A stretch of 64,000 bases of DNA from the NCBI RefSeq assembly GCF_030315915.2, contig NZ_CP135990.1, positions 2,232,001 to 2,296,000 of the forward strand, written 5' to 3'. Shown here one piece after another: positions 39,199 to 48,291 of this stretch (positions are counted from its first letter, which is position 1; each line of letters starts with the position of its first letter). The notes beneath the pieces are model-generated. The model made no database searches, had not been told where the DNA came from, and was given only the letters and a program-made list of their open reading frames with translations. A program made the translations under genes and the position numbers. Source of the stretch: Providencia zhijiangensis (lineage in GTDB: Bacteria > Pseudomonadota > Gammaproteobacteria > Enterobacterales > Enterobacteriaceae).

Positions 39199-39974
39199 GC
39201 TTGGCCTCCCTTTCCTGCAAATGGACGGATACCAATTCCTTGCAGTTCAAAGAGTTCACGCACTTTTTTCGCCATCTCTAATGCACCGGGGCTATCCCCA
39301 TGTACACAAATGGAACCCGCTTCAATAGGAGTAAATTTCCCATCAATAGCGACTACGCCACCTTCATTCACTAACTGCAACATGCGCTTAGCCACTAGTT
39401 CTGGATCATGCAGAACGGAACCCGCTAGCTTGCGAGAGACCAGCGTACCATCGCTGTTGTAAGCCCTATCAGCAAAAGCTTCTGCGACCACCTTCAACCC
39501 ACTCTCTTTTGCCCAACCAATCAGTGGTGAGCCGGCCAATGCCACCAGCGTGAGTGAGTTATCAATCGCCAAAATACCATCAATGACTGCCATTGCTTGG
39601 CGCTTGTCATGGGCGATGGTGTTATACAGCGCACCGTGGGGTTTGACATATTCCACTTGGGTGCCTGCCGCCGTGGCAAGCCCCTTTAATGCACCAATTT
39701 GATAAATTACGTCTGCGGTTAATTCGTTAGATGCAATATCCATATTTCGACGACCAAATCCGACTAAATCCGGATATCCCACATGCGCTCCTACCGTCAC
39801 CCCCTGCTTTTGTGCGGCAATGAGCGTTTGGAGGATCCCATCGGGAGAGCCCGCATGAAATCCACAGGCAATGTTGGCGCTACTGACAATGCTCAGCATT
39901 GCCTCATCATTGCCCATTTTCCATTGACCAAAACTTTCACCAAGATCGCTATTTAGGTCGATTTGCTTATTCAT
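39195..39974 (-). CDS. pxpA: 5-oxoprolinase subunit PxpA (LamB/YcsF family)
   Basis: This 259-aa LamB/YcsF-family protein is the hydrolase-like subunit of bacterial 5-oxoprolinase. Hallmarks are [37 protein letters not shown] and VKPHGALYN. An AGGATTGAGGAAC ribosome region precedes the ATG. It lies 27 bp after the NRAMP-like gene and overlaps the DUF1445 gene by 4 bases. It acts in the cytoplasm with PxpB-PxpC. Confidence 0.94.
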   Translation of the reverse strand: MNKQIDLNSDLGESFGQWKMGNDEAMLSIVSSANIACGFHAGSPDGILQTLIAAQKQGVTVGAHVGYPDLVGFGRRNMDIASNELTADVIYQIGALKGLATAAGTQVEYVKPHGALYNTIAHDKRQAMAVIDGILAIDNSLTLVALAGSPLIGWAKESGLKVVAEAFADRAYNSDGTLVSRKLAGSVLHDPELVAKRMLQLVNEGGVVAIDGKFTPIEAGSICVHGDSPGALEMAKKVRELFELQGIGIRPFAGKGGQA

Positions 39975-40001
39975 TATTGTTCCTCAATCCTTGATAACGG
40001 C

Positions 40002-41240
40002 TTATTTTAAGTAGTTAAAAATTGCGCTCACGGACATGGCGCCCATATACCACGTTAAGGCACAGGTCACGACACCCGACCACAGTAACCAACGTGGGTA
40101 ATGATACCCTTCCATTAAATCTGCACGTTTCCAGCCAATATAGACAAACAGAGTCAGACCAATCGGTAAAATCAAGCCGTTAAAGCCACCGGCAAAAACC
40201 AATAAAGCAGCTGGCGCGGTTCCCATTAACAGGTAAACAGCCAATGAAACGGCGATGAATAGGATAGTGGCAATATTACGTTGTCTTTCCGTAATGGAAG
40301 ATTTGAACGCTTTTAAGAAGCTCATGGAGGTATACGCTGCACCGATAACGCTAGTCAGTGCCGCCGCCCATAAAATTAAACCAAAAATACGTAAACCGAA
40401 GTTACCCGCCGCGGCTTGGAAGGCTTGAGAGGCAGGGTTCGCCGCTTTACCTGAAATATCAATCGTCACACCACTCGCAACCACACCTAAGATGGCTAAA
40501 AACAGGACATAGCGCATGACGCCGACGACGATAATTCCTTTGGTCGCTGCGCTAGACACCGCTTTGATGTTTTCGACGCCAACTTCGCCTTTATCCAGTA
40601 AACGATGCGCCCCTGCGTAACAGATATAGCCACCGACCGTTCCACCAACAATCGTCGTGATCATCGCAAAATCAACGGTGTCAGGGAGTACACTTTGACG
40701 TAGTGCTTCACCAATTGGTGGGTTAGACGCAATCATCACAAAGAGGGTTAAACCAATCATGACCAAACCTAATGCAATGATTAATCTATCAATAAAACTA
40801 CTGGCTTTGCGGGACGAGAATATATAAATCGCTAAGAGCGCACTGAGTAAACCGCCCCACTTAGGGTCAAGGCCAACGAGTGCGTTCAGACCTAAACCTG
40901 CCCCTGCAATATTACCGATATTAAATATCAATCCCCCAAAGATGACTAATACAGCCAGCAAATAGCCACTTCCAGGAATTGTCGCATTGGCGATATCGGA
41001 TGAGTGCATTTTGGTGAGTGTCACCACTCGCCAAATATTTTGCTGTACCACGAAATCAATCACGATGGAGGCTAAAATACCAAAAGCAAACGCGGCACCT
41101 AAAGTAACGGTAAATGTCGCGGTTTGGGTGATAAATCCAGGACCAATCGCTGATGTTGCCATTAAGAAAATAGCGCCAATCAGCGAGGAACGACGTTTCT
41201 TCACATATTCTGCTGTCGAGATATTTTCATGAGCTGCCAT
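40002..41240 (-). CDS. NRAMP-like transporter of the 5-oxoproline operon
   Basis: This protein of about 412 aa has about eleven TM segments and the overall NRAMP (YcsG-like) pattern (SAIGPGFITQTATFTVTLG in TM1). Canonical metal-binding motifs are not visible. TM1 lacks DPGN, reading QTATFTVT there, and the TM6 region GGTVGGYICYAGAHRL lacks MPH. It probably does not move divalent metals. As the first gene of the pxp operon it may import 5-oxoproline or a related compound. I chose the ATG at 41240, about 8 bases after AGAGGAG. A second ATG at 41246 is too close to that site. Confidence 0.85.
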   Translation of the reverse strand: MAAHENISTAEYVKKRRSSLIGAIFLMATSAIGPGFITQTATFTVTLGAAFAFGILASIVIDFVVQQNIWRVVTLTKMHSSDIANATIPGSGYLLAVLVIFGGLIFNIGNIAGAGLGLNALVGLDPKWGGLLSALLAIYIFSSRKASSFIDRLIIALGLVMIGLTLFVMIASNPPIGEALRQSVLPDTVDFAMITTIVGGTVGGYICYAGAHRLLDKGEVGVENIKAVSSAATKGIIVVGVMRYVLFLAILGVVASGVTIDISGKAANPASQAFQAAAGNFGLRIFGLILWAAALTSVIGAAYTSMSFLKAFKSSITERQRNIATILFIAVSLAVYLLMGTAPAALLVFAGGFNGLILPIGLTLFVYIGWKRADLMEGYHYPRWLLWSGVVTCALTWYMGAMSVSAIFNYLK

Positions 41241-41378
41241 ATGCATACTCCTCTGTAGTTTTTGTTGTTATCTGTATTTTGATGTTGTGCAAGTTTTTTA
41301 ATACTGAGCTTGTTTATAGAGGCAATTTTCGTGCCATTGTTCTATCAATGGTATGGATTGTTAATTTATTGAGTGCAG

Positions 41379-41391
41379 ATTGTTGAACAAT
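41379..41391. promoter_or_regulatory. Candidate GntR-family operator between divergent genes
   Basis: ATTGTTGAACAAT is a perfect palindrome that fits the FadR-type GntR pattern TNGTNNNACNA. It lies between the NRAMP-pxp operon and the FCD-type GntR gene. A second inverted repeat, CCATTG-N6-CAATGG, lies at 41334-41351 on the operon side. The rest of this 430-bp divergent region is AT-rich with no gene. Confidence 0.55.
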
Positions 41392-41669
41392 TAATACGGA
41401 GCGATGAATAATTAAGCAATCAAAATCGTTTCTGGTAAGTTAAAAATCAAATCTTGATCACTTTTTTAACAATTAACGCTTGTCTGTAACATTAAGAATG
41501 AGAGGCGTGATACGTCAAAGCACCAATTTAGTGCTTCAAAATGGAAATGCCCTGAATGAGTGCATAAAAGGAGTCTTGCTGCCCTACAGCGAATGTGTGA
41601 AGATAGCGCTCAAATACCTGTTTTAATGAACTGTTCACCCTACTTCTCTTCAACTAGGCTCGCCTTTTT

Positions 41670-42332
41670 ATGAAAAAACAGCCCGTCGCACAAACCTTGT
41701 CAGTCACTATCGCAGAAACTATCCGCCATAAAATTACGATTGGTGAGTTAACGCCGGGACAACGTTTATCAGAAGCTGCATTGAGTGAAGAGCTGGATAT
41801 TTCTCGTAATACCTTAAGGGAAGTCTTTCGTGTATTAACCCAAGAAGGTCTACTCACCTACGCTCCCAATAAAGGAGTGTATGTTTCCGTCCCCGATATG
41901 GCGGCGATTATTGATATTTACCAAGTACGTCGATTAATTGAATGTGATTCATTGACCCATGCTTATGCTCTGCATCCTGCCGTTCAAAAAATGAAACTCG
42001 CTGTCGCTGAAGCTCGAGAACATGAAAAAACGGAGAATTGGGTGGGTGTCGGTACCGCCAATATGAAGTTTCATACCGCGATTGTCGAATTGTCGGACAG
42101 TGAAAGGTTAATTAAGCTTTATCATAATATTGCCGCAGAGCTACGTTTAGCTTTTGGTCATTTAAATGATGCCAAACTGCTCTACGCTCCCTACATTGAT
42201 AAAAACCACGCTATTTTAGAATTACTTGATGCGGGTAAAAACCAAGAAGCCGCTACTGAACTTCTGCACTATCTGGATTTATCTGAACGCACATTACTTG
42301 CCGCCTACAAGCGCAGTCAATCACGGCTATAA
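41670..42332 (+). CDS. FCD-type GntR transcriptional regulator
   Basis: This 220-aa regulator has an N-terminal GntR winged helix (RHKITIGELTPGQRLSEAAL, then RNTLREVFRVLTQEGLLTY) and a C-terminal FCD ligand domain (DIYQVRRLIECDSLTHAYAL; His in MKFHTAIVELSDSERL). It is transcribed away from the pxp operon and probably controls it. The operon product or 5-oxoproline are reasonable candidate ligands. It differs from KipR of Bacillus, which is IclR-type, although the gene set is otherwise similar. Confidence 0.88.
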   Translation: MKKQPVAQTLSVTIAETIRHKITIGELTPGQRLSEAALSEELDISRNTLREVFRVLTQEGLLTYAPNKGVYVSVPDMAAIIDIYQVRRLIECDSLTHAYALHPAVQKMKLAVAEAREHEKTENWVGVGTANMKFHTAIVELSDSERLIKLYHNIAAELRLAFGHLNDAKLLYAPYIDKNHAILELLDAGKNQEAATELLHYLDLSERTLLAAYKRSQSRL

Positions 42333-42398
42333 AATCCTCATTTTTGCAGAAGGCTCACTTTATCTCATGTCTTTTGTTACCCCTCTATTTTGTTAATT

Positions 42399-42432
42399 CA
42401 ATATCTATGCAAATAATTTTGCATAGATATTG
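42399..42432. repeat. Perfect 15-bp inverted repeat between gntR and gltP
   Basis: CAATATCTATGCAAA and its exact complement are separated by TAAT. There is no T-run after it, so it is not an obvious intrinsic terminator. The rest of the 395-bp gap to gltP is very AT-rich and shows nothing else I can name. Confidence 0.8.
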
Positions 42433-42727
42433 CAGAATTAAACACTCCACAGAAAATCCAACTCATAAAAATTGTATTTAACAATTTTTATCGATTAGAT
42501 TAATCACTTTTTGTTATCAATTTATCAACACATGCAGATACAAACAGAAATAATTATTAACAAAACATTCTATTTCAGAAACTTAATTTACAATTTGTTA
42601 TAAGTAACCATTGTAAATAACTCTACTTTCTCGAATAAATGATTGTGGTTTTTCCGAATATTGGTTATAAAACTGAGCATAATAAAAATACAATGTTAAA
42701 TATTATTAATATAAACGAGAATTATTT

Positions 42728-44035
42728 ATGACACTAAACAACATCGTTCCAAAAAAACCGTTTAAATTTGGTTTAGGATGGCAGATTCTAGTTGCGCTTA
42801 TTTTAGGTGTTATCGTTGGCGCTTTATTGCATGAAAGCGTGGAATACAAAGATTGGTTAATACTGAATGTTCTCTCTCCCGCCGGTAAGATTTTTATTCA
42901 ATTAATCAAAATGATTGTTGTACCTATCGTCATTTCGACCTTGATTGTGGGGATCGCTGGAGTCGGGAATACAAAACAATTAGGCACATTGGGTTTCAAA
43001 ACGATTCTTTACTTTGAAATCATTACTACTATTGCCATCATTGTGGGTATTTCGTTTGCTAATATCTTCCAACCAGGTGTGGGCATTGATATGTCTCAGC
43101 TCACTCAAGTGGATATTTCTCAGTACCAAAAAACGACACAGGAGGTTGCTAGCCATCCTTCAGGGATCGTGAATACTTTATTATCTTTGGTACCGAGCAA
43201 TATTTTTGCTGCTATGGCGAGTGGCGATATGCTTCCTGTAATCTTCTTCGCGGTTTTATTTGGTTTAGGTTTATCCTCTTTACCAGTAGCAAAAAAACAG
43301 CCGCTATTAGATGTTCTGCAAACTTTTTCTGAAACCATGTTCCGCGTGACTAACATGATTATGATGTATGCACCAATCGGGGTGTTTGCATTAATTTCCG
43401 TCACCGTTGCAAACTTTGGATTTACTTCACTGGTTCCTCTGCTGAAATTAGTTATTTTGGTTCACTGTGCGATTATTTTCTTCGCCGTTGTGGTACTTGG
43501 AATTGTGGCTCGTTATTGCAAAATTAATATTTTTACTCTGATGAGAATATTAAAGGATGAGCTGCTACTTGCTTATTCAACAGCCAGCTCTGAAACTGTA
43601 CTTCCACGTATTATGGATAAAATGGAGAAGTATGGAGCGCCAAAATCTGTCACCAGTTTCGTTATCCCAATTGGTTATTCATTTAACTTAGATGGCTCCA
43701 CCTTATATCAAAGTATTGCCGCCATTTTTATTGCTCAGTTATATGGTATCGAGCTGTCATTAGGGCAAGAGCTTATTTTAGTCTTTACCTTAATGATCAC
43801 GTCAAAAGGGATTGCGGGAGTTCCGGGAGTTTCATTTGTCGTCTTGCTGGCAACGTTAGGTTCTGTGGGGATCCCATTAGAAGGCTTGGCATTCATTGCT
43901 GGTGTTGACCGTATTCTCGATATGGCAAGGACTGCACTTAATGTGGTTGGTAACGCGTTAGCTGCCTTGATTATCGCCAAATGGGAACACAATTATGATG
44001 AGAAAAAAGCTCGAGAGTATGAGGAAAGTTTTTAA
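42728..44035 (+). CDS. gltP: Proton/glutamate-aspartate symporter GltP
   Basis: This 435-aa dicarboxylate/amino acid:cation symporter (DAACS family) is close to E. coli GltP in length and sequence. Landmarks are SPAGKIFIQLIKMIVVPIV, the Ser-rich hairpin STASSETVLPRIMDKME, SFVIPIGYSFNLDGSTLYQS and TSKGIAGVPGVSFVVLLATL. It takes up glutamate and aspartate across the inner membrane with protons. It stands alone, but lies next to a locus that makes glutamate from 5-oxoproline. A 14-bp hairpin (44074-44105) follows. Confidence 0.93.
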   Translation: MTLNNIVPKKPFKFGLGWQILVALILGVIVGALLHESVEYKDWLILNVLSPAGKIFIQLIKMIVVPIVISTLIVGIAGVGNTKQLGTLGFKTILYFEIITTIAIIVGISFANIFQPGVGIDMSQLTQVDISQYQKTTQEVASHPSGIVNTLLSLVPSNIFAAMASGDMLPVIFFAVLFGLGLSSLPVAKKQPLLDVLQTFSETMFRVTNMIMMYAPIGVFALISVTVANFGFTSLVPLLKLVILVHCAIIFFAVVVLGIVARYCKINIFTLMRILKDELLLAYSTASSETVLPRIMDKMEKYGAPKSVTSFVIPIGYSFNLDGSTLYQSIAAIFIAQLYGIELSLGQELILVFTLMITSKGIAGVPGVSFVVLLATLGSVGIPLEGLAFIAGVDRILDMARTALNVVGNALAALIIAKWEHNYDEKKAREYEESF

Positions 44036-44073
44036 TTAAGGACTGAATATCTAGGCTCTTCTTATTTCTAACT

Positions 44074-44105
44074 AAAGCCATCTTTAAAATATTAAAGATG
44101 GCTTT
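44074..44105 (+). terminator. Hairpin after gltP, possible terminator
   Basis: AAAGCCATCTTTAA pairs perfectly with TTAAAGATGGCTTT over a 4-base loop. The bases after it (GAATATTCC) are not a T-run, so termination strength is uncertain. Confidence 0.5.
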
Positions 44106-44419
44106 GAATATTCCTAGTTGTTTTTACGTAATTTGAAATTTAATTAGTTACTTATGTGATATTTTCTCGCAAGATTTTATTTCATTGCTACGCTAAATAT
44201 ACACTTTAATTTAGGTCATTCTTTATTTGGATCAGCAGCAATGAATCAGGTCAGACGCTTTCTTTTATTCTTAAAAGTTTTACAGCACCTAATGATTATC
44301 TTTGTGTTTACGCTGTCATATTTTCTGTTTCAGAATTGGCTATAATTCGATAAAATTGAGCCCAAACCAAATCCCCCCTTTTCTAGTAAAATAATAACCC
44401 GACTATTTAGGGGGAACTT

Positions 44420-44500
44420 ATGAGAAGTTATTTGGATGAGTTTTACATACGATACTTAAATGTTCTCTTCCGTGTTAAAACGCCGCATCCATCAAGATAA
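44420..44500 (+). CDS. Possible 26-aa small ORF
   Basis: An ATG with a strong ribosome site (GGGGGAA, 4 bp spacing) opens a 26-codon frame, MRSYLDEFYIRYLNVLFRVK plus six residues. Its end overlaps the 3' end of the convergent monooxygenase gene. The remainder of the 440-bp gap after gltP holds only a hairpin. There is no family match, and it could be chance. Confidence 0.3.
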   Translation: MRSYLDEFYIRYLNVLFRVKTPHPSR

Positions 44501-44762
44501 ATTTAGGCTCTGCTCTTTGATAATGATTGATCATCGGTACTAACCGTTGGAAGTGTTCAGACGCACAATGTGAATCTAATGCAGCACGATTCGGCCACTC
44601 TTCAATAAAAACAAAATGCCCAGGATCCTTTTCATCAATATAAAGGTCATAAGCGATACATAGCGGTTCTTTCTTCGTGGCTTCAACAAGTGCCTTATAG
44701 AGCGGCAACACGATCTCTACCGCTTCCGGCTTGATAAAATCTTCAGCAATGACTTTTAGCAT
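44475..44762 (-). CDS. Antibiotic-biosynthesis-monooxygenase-domain protein (YgiN-like)
   Basis: This 95-aa ABM-fold protein is a dimeric ferredoxin-like small monooxygenase or quinol-oxidising type. Landmarks are MLKVIAEDFIKPEAVE, an EPLCIAYDLYIDEKDPGHFV core, FIEEWPNRAALDSHCASEHF and a C-terminal strand. The length is normal for YgiN-like proteins. The substrate is not predictable. An AGAGGATTACC ribosome region precedes the ATG. Confidence 0.85.
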   Translation of the reverse strand: MLKVIAEDFIKPEAVEIVLPLYKALVEATKKEPLCIAYDLYIDEKDPGHFVFIEEWPNRAALDSHCASEHFQRLVPMINHYQRAEPKFILMDAAF

Positions 44763-44832
44763 GGTAATCCTCTTTGTTTAGCTTGTTAAAATTCAAATCA
44801 ATCCCTTTCAACTAAGCGAGCTTCAAAAGCTC

Positions 44833-44997
44833 TTATTGATTCAGCTTAACATCCACATTTCTAATTATCTGCGCTAATTTGGCCTTATCATCATCAGAAA
44901 GATAATCATGGTATTTTTCAACAAAGCGCTGGATTCGCTCTGCCCCAGCAATAATTTTCTGAGCAGCCTTGTTGATGTCATCTTGATGGGCATTCAT
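44833..44997 (-). CDS. Small helical protein of 54 aa, unknown
   Basis: This short minus-strand frame starts at 44997 behind GAGG (AATGAGGTTCCAAC-ATG). It encodes a charged, probably all-helical product beginning MNAHQDDINKAAQKIIAGAE and ending with KLAQIIRNVDVKLNQ. Codon use and the clean ribosome site suggest a real gene, possibly co-transcribed with the monooxygenase gene 70 bp downstream. I know no family. Confidence 0.6.
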   Translation of the reverse strand: MNAHQDDINKAAQKIIAGAERIQRFVEKYHDYLSDDDKAKLAQIIRNVDVKLNQ

Positions 44998-45164
44998 GTT
45001 GGAACCTCATTAATCTACGCCATGACAAAGAAGGTATCATGCGTTTAATAAATGATCATCAAACTAACCTTTGCATGACAAATGTTAATTACTGAAAACT
45101 TACTCAGCATATAGGGTTGAGAAAGTACAAGGAAGAAATTAGGAAATGGATAAATGGCTGACAA

Positions 45165-45200
45165 AGAAAAAACCCGCTATATCTTTCGATATAGCGGGTT
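45165..45200 (-). terminator. Terminator of the tRNA-Ser/tRNA-Thr unit
   Basis: A 13-bp stem AACCCGCTATATC / GATATAGCGGGTT with a TTTC loop reads into a T-run on the minus strand, directly downstream of the two tRNA genes. Confidence 0.92.
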
Positions 45201-45206
45201 CTTATT

Positions 45207-45282
<76 letters not shown>

Positions 45283-45287
45283 TAATT

Positions 45288-45375
45288 TGGCGGAGAGATA
45301 GAGATTCGAACTCTAGGATGGTTTCCCATCGGCGGTTTTCAAGACCGCTGCCTTCAGCCGCTCGGCCATCTCTCC
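45288..45375 (-). tRNA. tRNA-Ser (anticodon TGA)
   Basis: This is an 88-nt tRNA with the long variable arm typical of tRNA-Ser and encoded CCA. The acceptor is GGAGAGAT / ATCTCTCC, the anticodon loop is CTTGAAA and the T-arm reads GTTCGAATC. The anticodon complement TCA lies at 45339-45341. It lies 5 bp upstream of tRNA-Thr, so both come from one transcript. Confidence 0.96.
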
Positions 45376-45590
45376 ATGGGGCGCGATTATGGAGGAATCA
45401 CGGGGGCTTGTCTACCCCTGATAGTAAAATAATTGCATTTTTTTGTTCGTTTGACTAATCTTCACTCAATTGTTCTCTATTGCCCTAAAAAAATGCTAAT
45501 ATCTGTGCAAAATCAGTGTCTATAGCGTACCTAGGCGTATGATTTTTAATCTGATTAATCTAATTTGCCAGTGTGACGGCGTGGGACTGT

Positions 45591-48290
45591 ATGTACAAAC
45601 AATCATTATTAAAACCGAATGTTCTTTCTCGCATTTTTATTGCCTTTATTGTGCTGCTCGTCACAATGCTTTCGTTGTCCCTCTATAATTACTATCACGC
45701 ATGGATGTTGGCGCACCAAACAGCTATCAACACCCTCGCTAATCGACTCGCTTATCAAATTGAAGATTATCGCTATCAAGCGGGTCACATCTATAAGCTT
45801 GCGAATGATAAAACCACACCTGACTCTGTTAACGACATTTCTGTGACAGAAATGCGCCACGATGTTTATTGGCTAAGTAGTAATAACCAGACCATTGATT
45901 CCATCGTTTTTGGTCTCAATAAACCAAGCAGTAAAGTCTTAGCGACAAAGCTCGCGAACTATATGGAGATTGTATGGGGAGCGAGGAATGAATTTAACTC
46001 CATGTACTACCTGAATGGTCAAGACAACTCCTTAGTGCTGGTAACCACCCATTCCATTCTAAAACCTGAGATACGATACAAAGAAAGCTATCTGACGCTA
46101 ACCGCGGAAGACAAACGCTCTGATATGATCACTCAATCGACATTATTAGATCGCCGTGAAGTCATCTCCAATATGCAGAAAAATGCGCAGGATAATGTCT
46201 ACTTCTATACCTATCGTTTAGTCTTTAACTCGCCAGGGCGCTTAAGTAGTGTGATCTCCTTTGATATTTCTATCAATTCAATCCTTCCTTTTACGCTACA
46301 GGGCGATGATATTTCGCTCTCACAGCGCCCAAACAATCAAGAAAATAACCAAGCGGCCAGCGAACTCGTTGGCACCAGCTTGATGCTATCTCAACCCATT
46401 GAAGGTACGAATTACCAGATTAACTATACCCTTTCACTGAAAAGTATTATTTTCGGGGTACTAAGTTACAATTTTTGGCTAATTACCTGCATGATTGCGG
46501 TCAGTGTTTTGGCGTTGATCACCACAATGTTTATCCGCAAGCGTATTATTTCACCCAATGCTTCAATGCTGGATGAGCTTCAGTTTAAAGATGCCCTTAA
46601 TAATGACATTCTTAACCATATTTCTTATGGCATCCTAGTCTTTGATTTTAATAGCAATAAAAAGCTATTGAGCAATAGTATCGCGAACCACTTATTACCG
46701 TCTATGGATCTGATACATATCAAAGAGATGGCAACCGATCATAATGATATCATTCAAGTTTCAATAGAAAACAATATCTATGAAATCATTTTGGTGAAAA
46801 GCTTAATTAAAGAAAACACCATTTTGTTTATCATCATAGATAAAGATAAAGAAGTTCTGACGCAAAAACGCCAAGAAATGGCTACGCGTGAGCACCAAAG
46901 AAATATCCAACTTAGAAAAGTGGTTTTCGAGAATATTTGTCAGGAAGTTTTGCCGGCCATTAACCAAATTGATGCCAAATTTAATCAATTGAGCATTTCA
47001 CTCGACGAACCTAAAAATCCATTATTCTCTGAAATTCAAAACCAACTGTTTTATATCAATAATTGGTTTAGAAATATCGAGCTTATTAGCCAATTAGAAA
47101 CTCAACAGATTGAGTTTAAAACAGAAAAATTTGCTATTGGTCAGATAATTAATCAATTTCTTAAACAAAATTTAGCCCATTTAAATCGTAAAGGACTTTC
47201 GTTCTATTTTTATAACAACATAAATCCGGACTCATTAATTGAAAATAACCCGGATTATTTCCAAACTTTATTCCAATTAATTTGGGAATATTCAATAGAA
47301 ACTACAGCCTTTGGTAAAATTGTTGTTTCAATTGACTACATCACAGAAAAAAATGAAATTTCGATTGATATAAAAGACAGCGGAATTGGATTAACTCAGA
47401 TTGAATTGAACAACTTGCAAAGCCCATTCACAGGGAAAGCGCAAAGTTCAAATCAATTCAAGCGTTCTGGCATGACCTTTTATCTCTGCAAATTATTAAC
47501 GAAAAAAATGCAGGGAACATTTAGTATCAAGTCAAGTGATGCTATCGGAAGCCACTATCAAATTAGGCTTCCAGCGCAACCTCAGATGCAAAGCCATGAA
47601 TACCCTGCTCTGCTTGAAGATATTTATATGCGCTTGAATATTCAAAATATTGATGCACGTCGGATTGTTAAACAGACCTTATCGCATTATGGTGCTGAGT
47701 TTCTTGATATTGATGAAAGTTCGCCACACAGTAATTGGGATCTCTTGATCGCCGACAATGATGATGTTTCCTTTAATAACATAATTAAAGTTAAGGGAAA
47801 TCTATCTTCAATAAATTGTATTAACCCAAATTACATTGAAGTTAACTACAATTTCGCGGATGAACTTATCGATGCTATCTCATTATTGATAGAACAAGCA
47901 GATGAGACAGAAGATAATAATGAATCCGACCTACCTTCATCACTCATTCTACGAGAGAATAACTCTCATTCGAATAATTCTGTCGATAATATTCTTTCAG
48001 GCTATCATTTAATTCTGTCGAAGAGCGATTATAAAGATTTGTTTATCTCAACAGTACCGATAGATATTAATAAACTGTATAATAGTGAAAGTGTTGCGAA
48101 TTTAACCGAATTAAAAGACACTGCACATCGTTTAAAAGGAGTTTTTGCTATGCTTGAATTCCATTATCTTCATAAACTTTGTGAAGATTTGGAACATTAC
48201 ATAGCAGATGAAAACGGATTTGAAATAAAAAATTGCATTAGAGAACTGGATGTCTCAGTGAAAAGACTAATGCCAGAAGGTAACCAATAA
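45591..48290 (+). CDS. rcsD: Rcs phosphotransferase RcsD
   Basis: This inner-membrane phosphorelay protein of about 899 aa moves phosphate from RcsC to RcsB. TM1 is near residues 15-35 and TM2 follows a periplasmic domain of about 260 residues (FWLITCMIAVSVLALITTMF). A degenerate kinase-like region follows: the ATPase-like DSGIGLTQIELNNL is there, but the usual H-box is missing. An ABL domain and a C-terminal HPt with phospho-His in DTAHRLKGVFAML complete it. I chose the ATG at 45591, and a GTG 18 bases earlier is possible. rcsB starts 1 bp after the stop. Confidence 0.93.
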   Translation: MYKQSLLKPNVLSRIFIAFIVLLVTMLSLSLYNYYHAWMLAHQTAINTLANRLAYQIEDYRYQAGHIYKLANDKTTPDSVNDISVTEMRHDVYWLSSNNQTIDSIVFGLNKPSSKVLATKLANYMEIVWGARNEFNSMYYLNGQDNSLVLVTTHSILKPEIRYKESYLTLTAEDKRSDMITQSTLLDRREVISNMQKNAQDNVYFYTYRLVFNSPGRLSSVISFDISINSILPFTLQGDDISLSQRPNNQENNQAASELVGTSLMLSQPIEGTNYQINYTLSLKSIIFGVLSYNFWLITCMIAVSVLALITTMFIRKRIISPNASMLDELQFKDALNNDILNHISYGILVFDFNSNKKLLSNSIANHLLPSMDLIHIKEMATDHNDIIQVSIENNIYEIILVKSLIKENTILFIIIDKDKEVLTQKRQEMATREHQRNIQLRKVVFENICQEVLPAINQIDAKFNQLSISLDEPKNPLFSEIQNQLFYINNWFRNIELISQLETQQIEFKTEKFAIGQIINQFLKQNLAHLNRKGLSFYFYNNINPDSLIENNPDYFQTLFQLIWEYSIETTAFGKIVVSIDYITEKNEISIDIKDSGIGLTQIELNNLQSPFTGKAQSSNQFKRSGMTFYLCKLLTKKMQGTFSIKSSDAIGSHYQIRLPAQPQMQSHEYPALLEDIYMRLNIQNIDARRIVKQTLSHYGAEFLDIDESSPHSNWDLLIADNDDVSFNNIIKVKGNLSSINCINPNYIEVNYNFADELIDAISLLIEQADETEDNNESDLPSSLILRENNSHSNNSVDNILSGYHLILSKSDYKDLFISTVPIDINKLYNSESVANLTELKDTAHRLKGVFAMLEFHYLHKLCEDLEHYIADENGFEIKNCIRELDVSVKRLMPEGNQ

Positions 48291-48291
48291 T

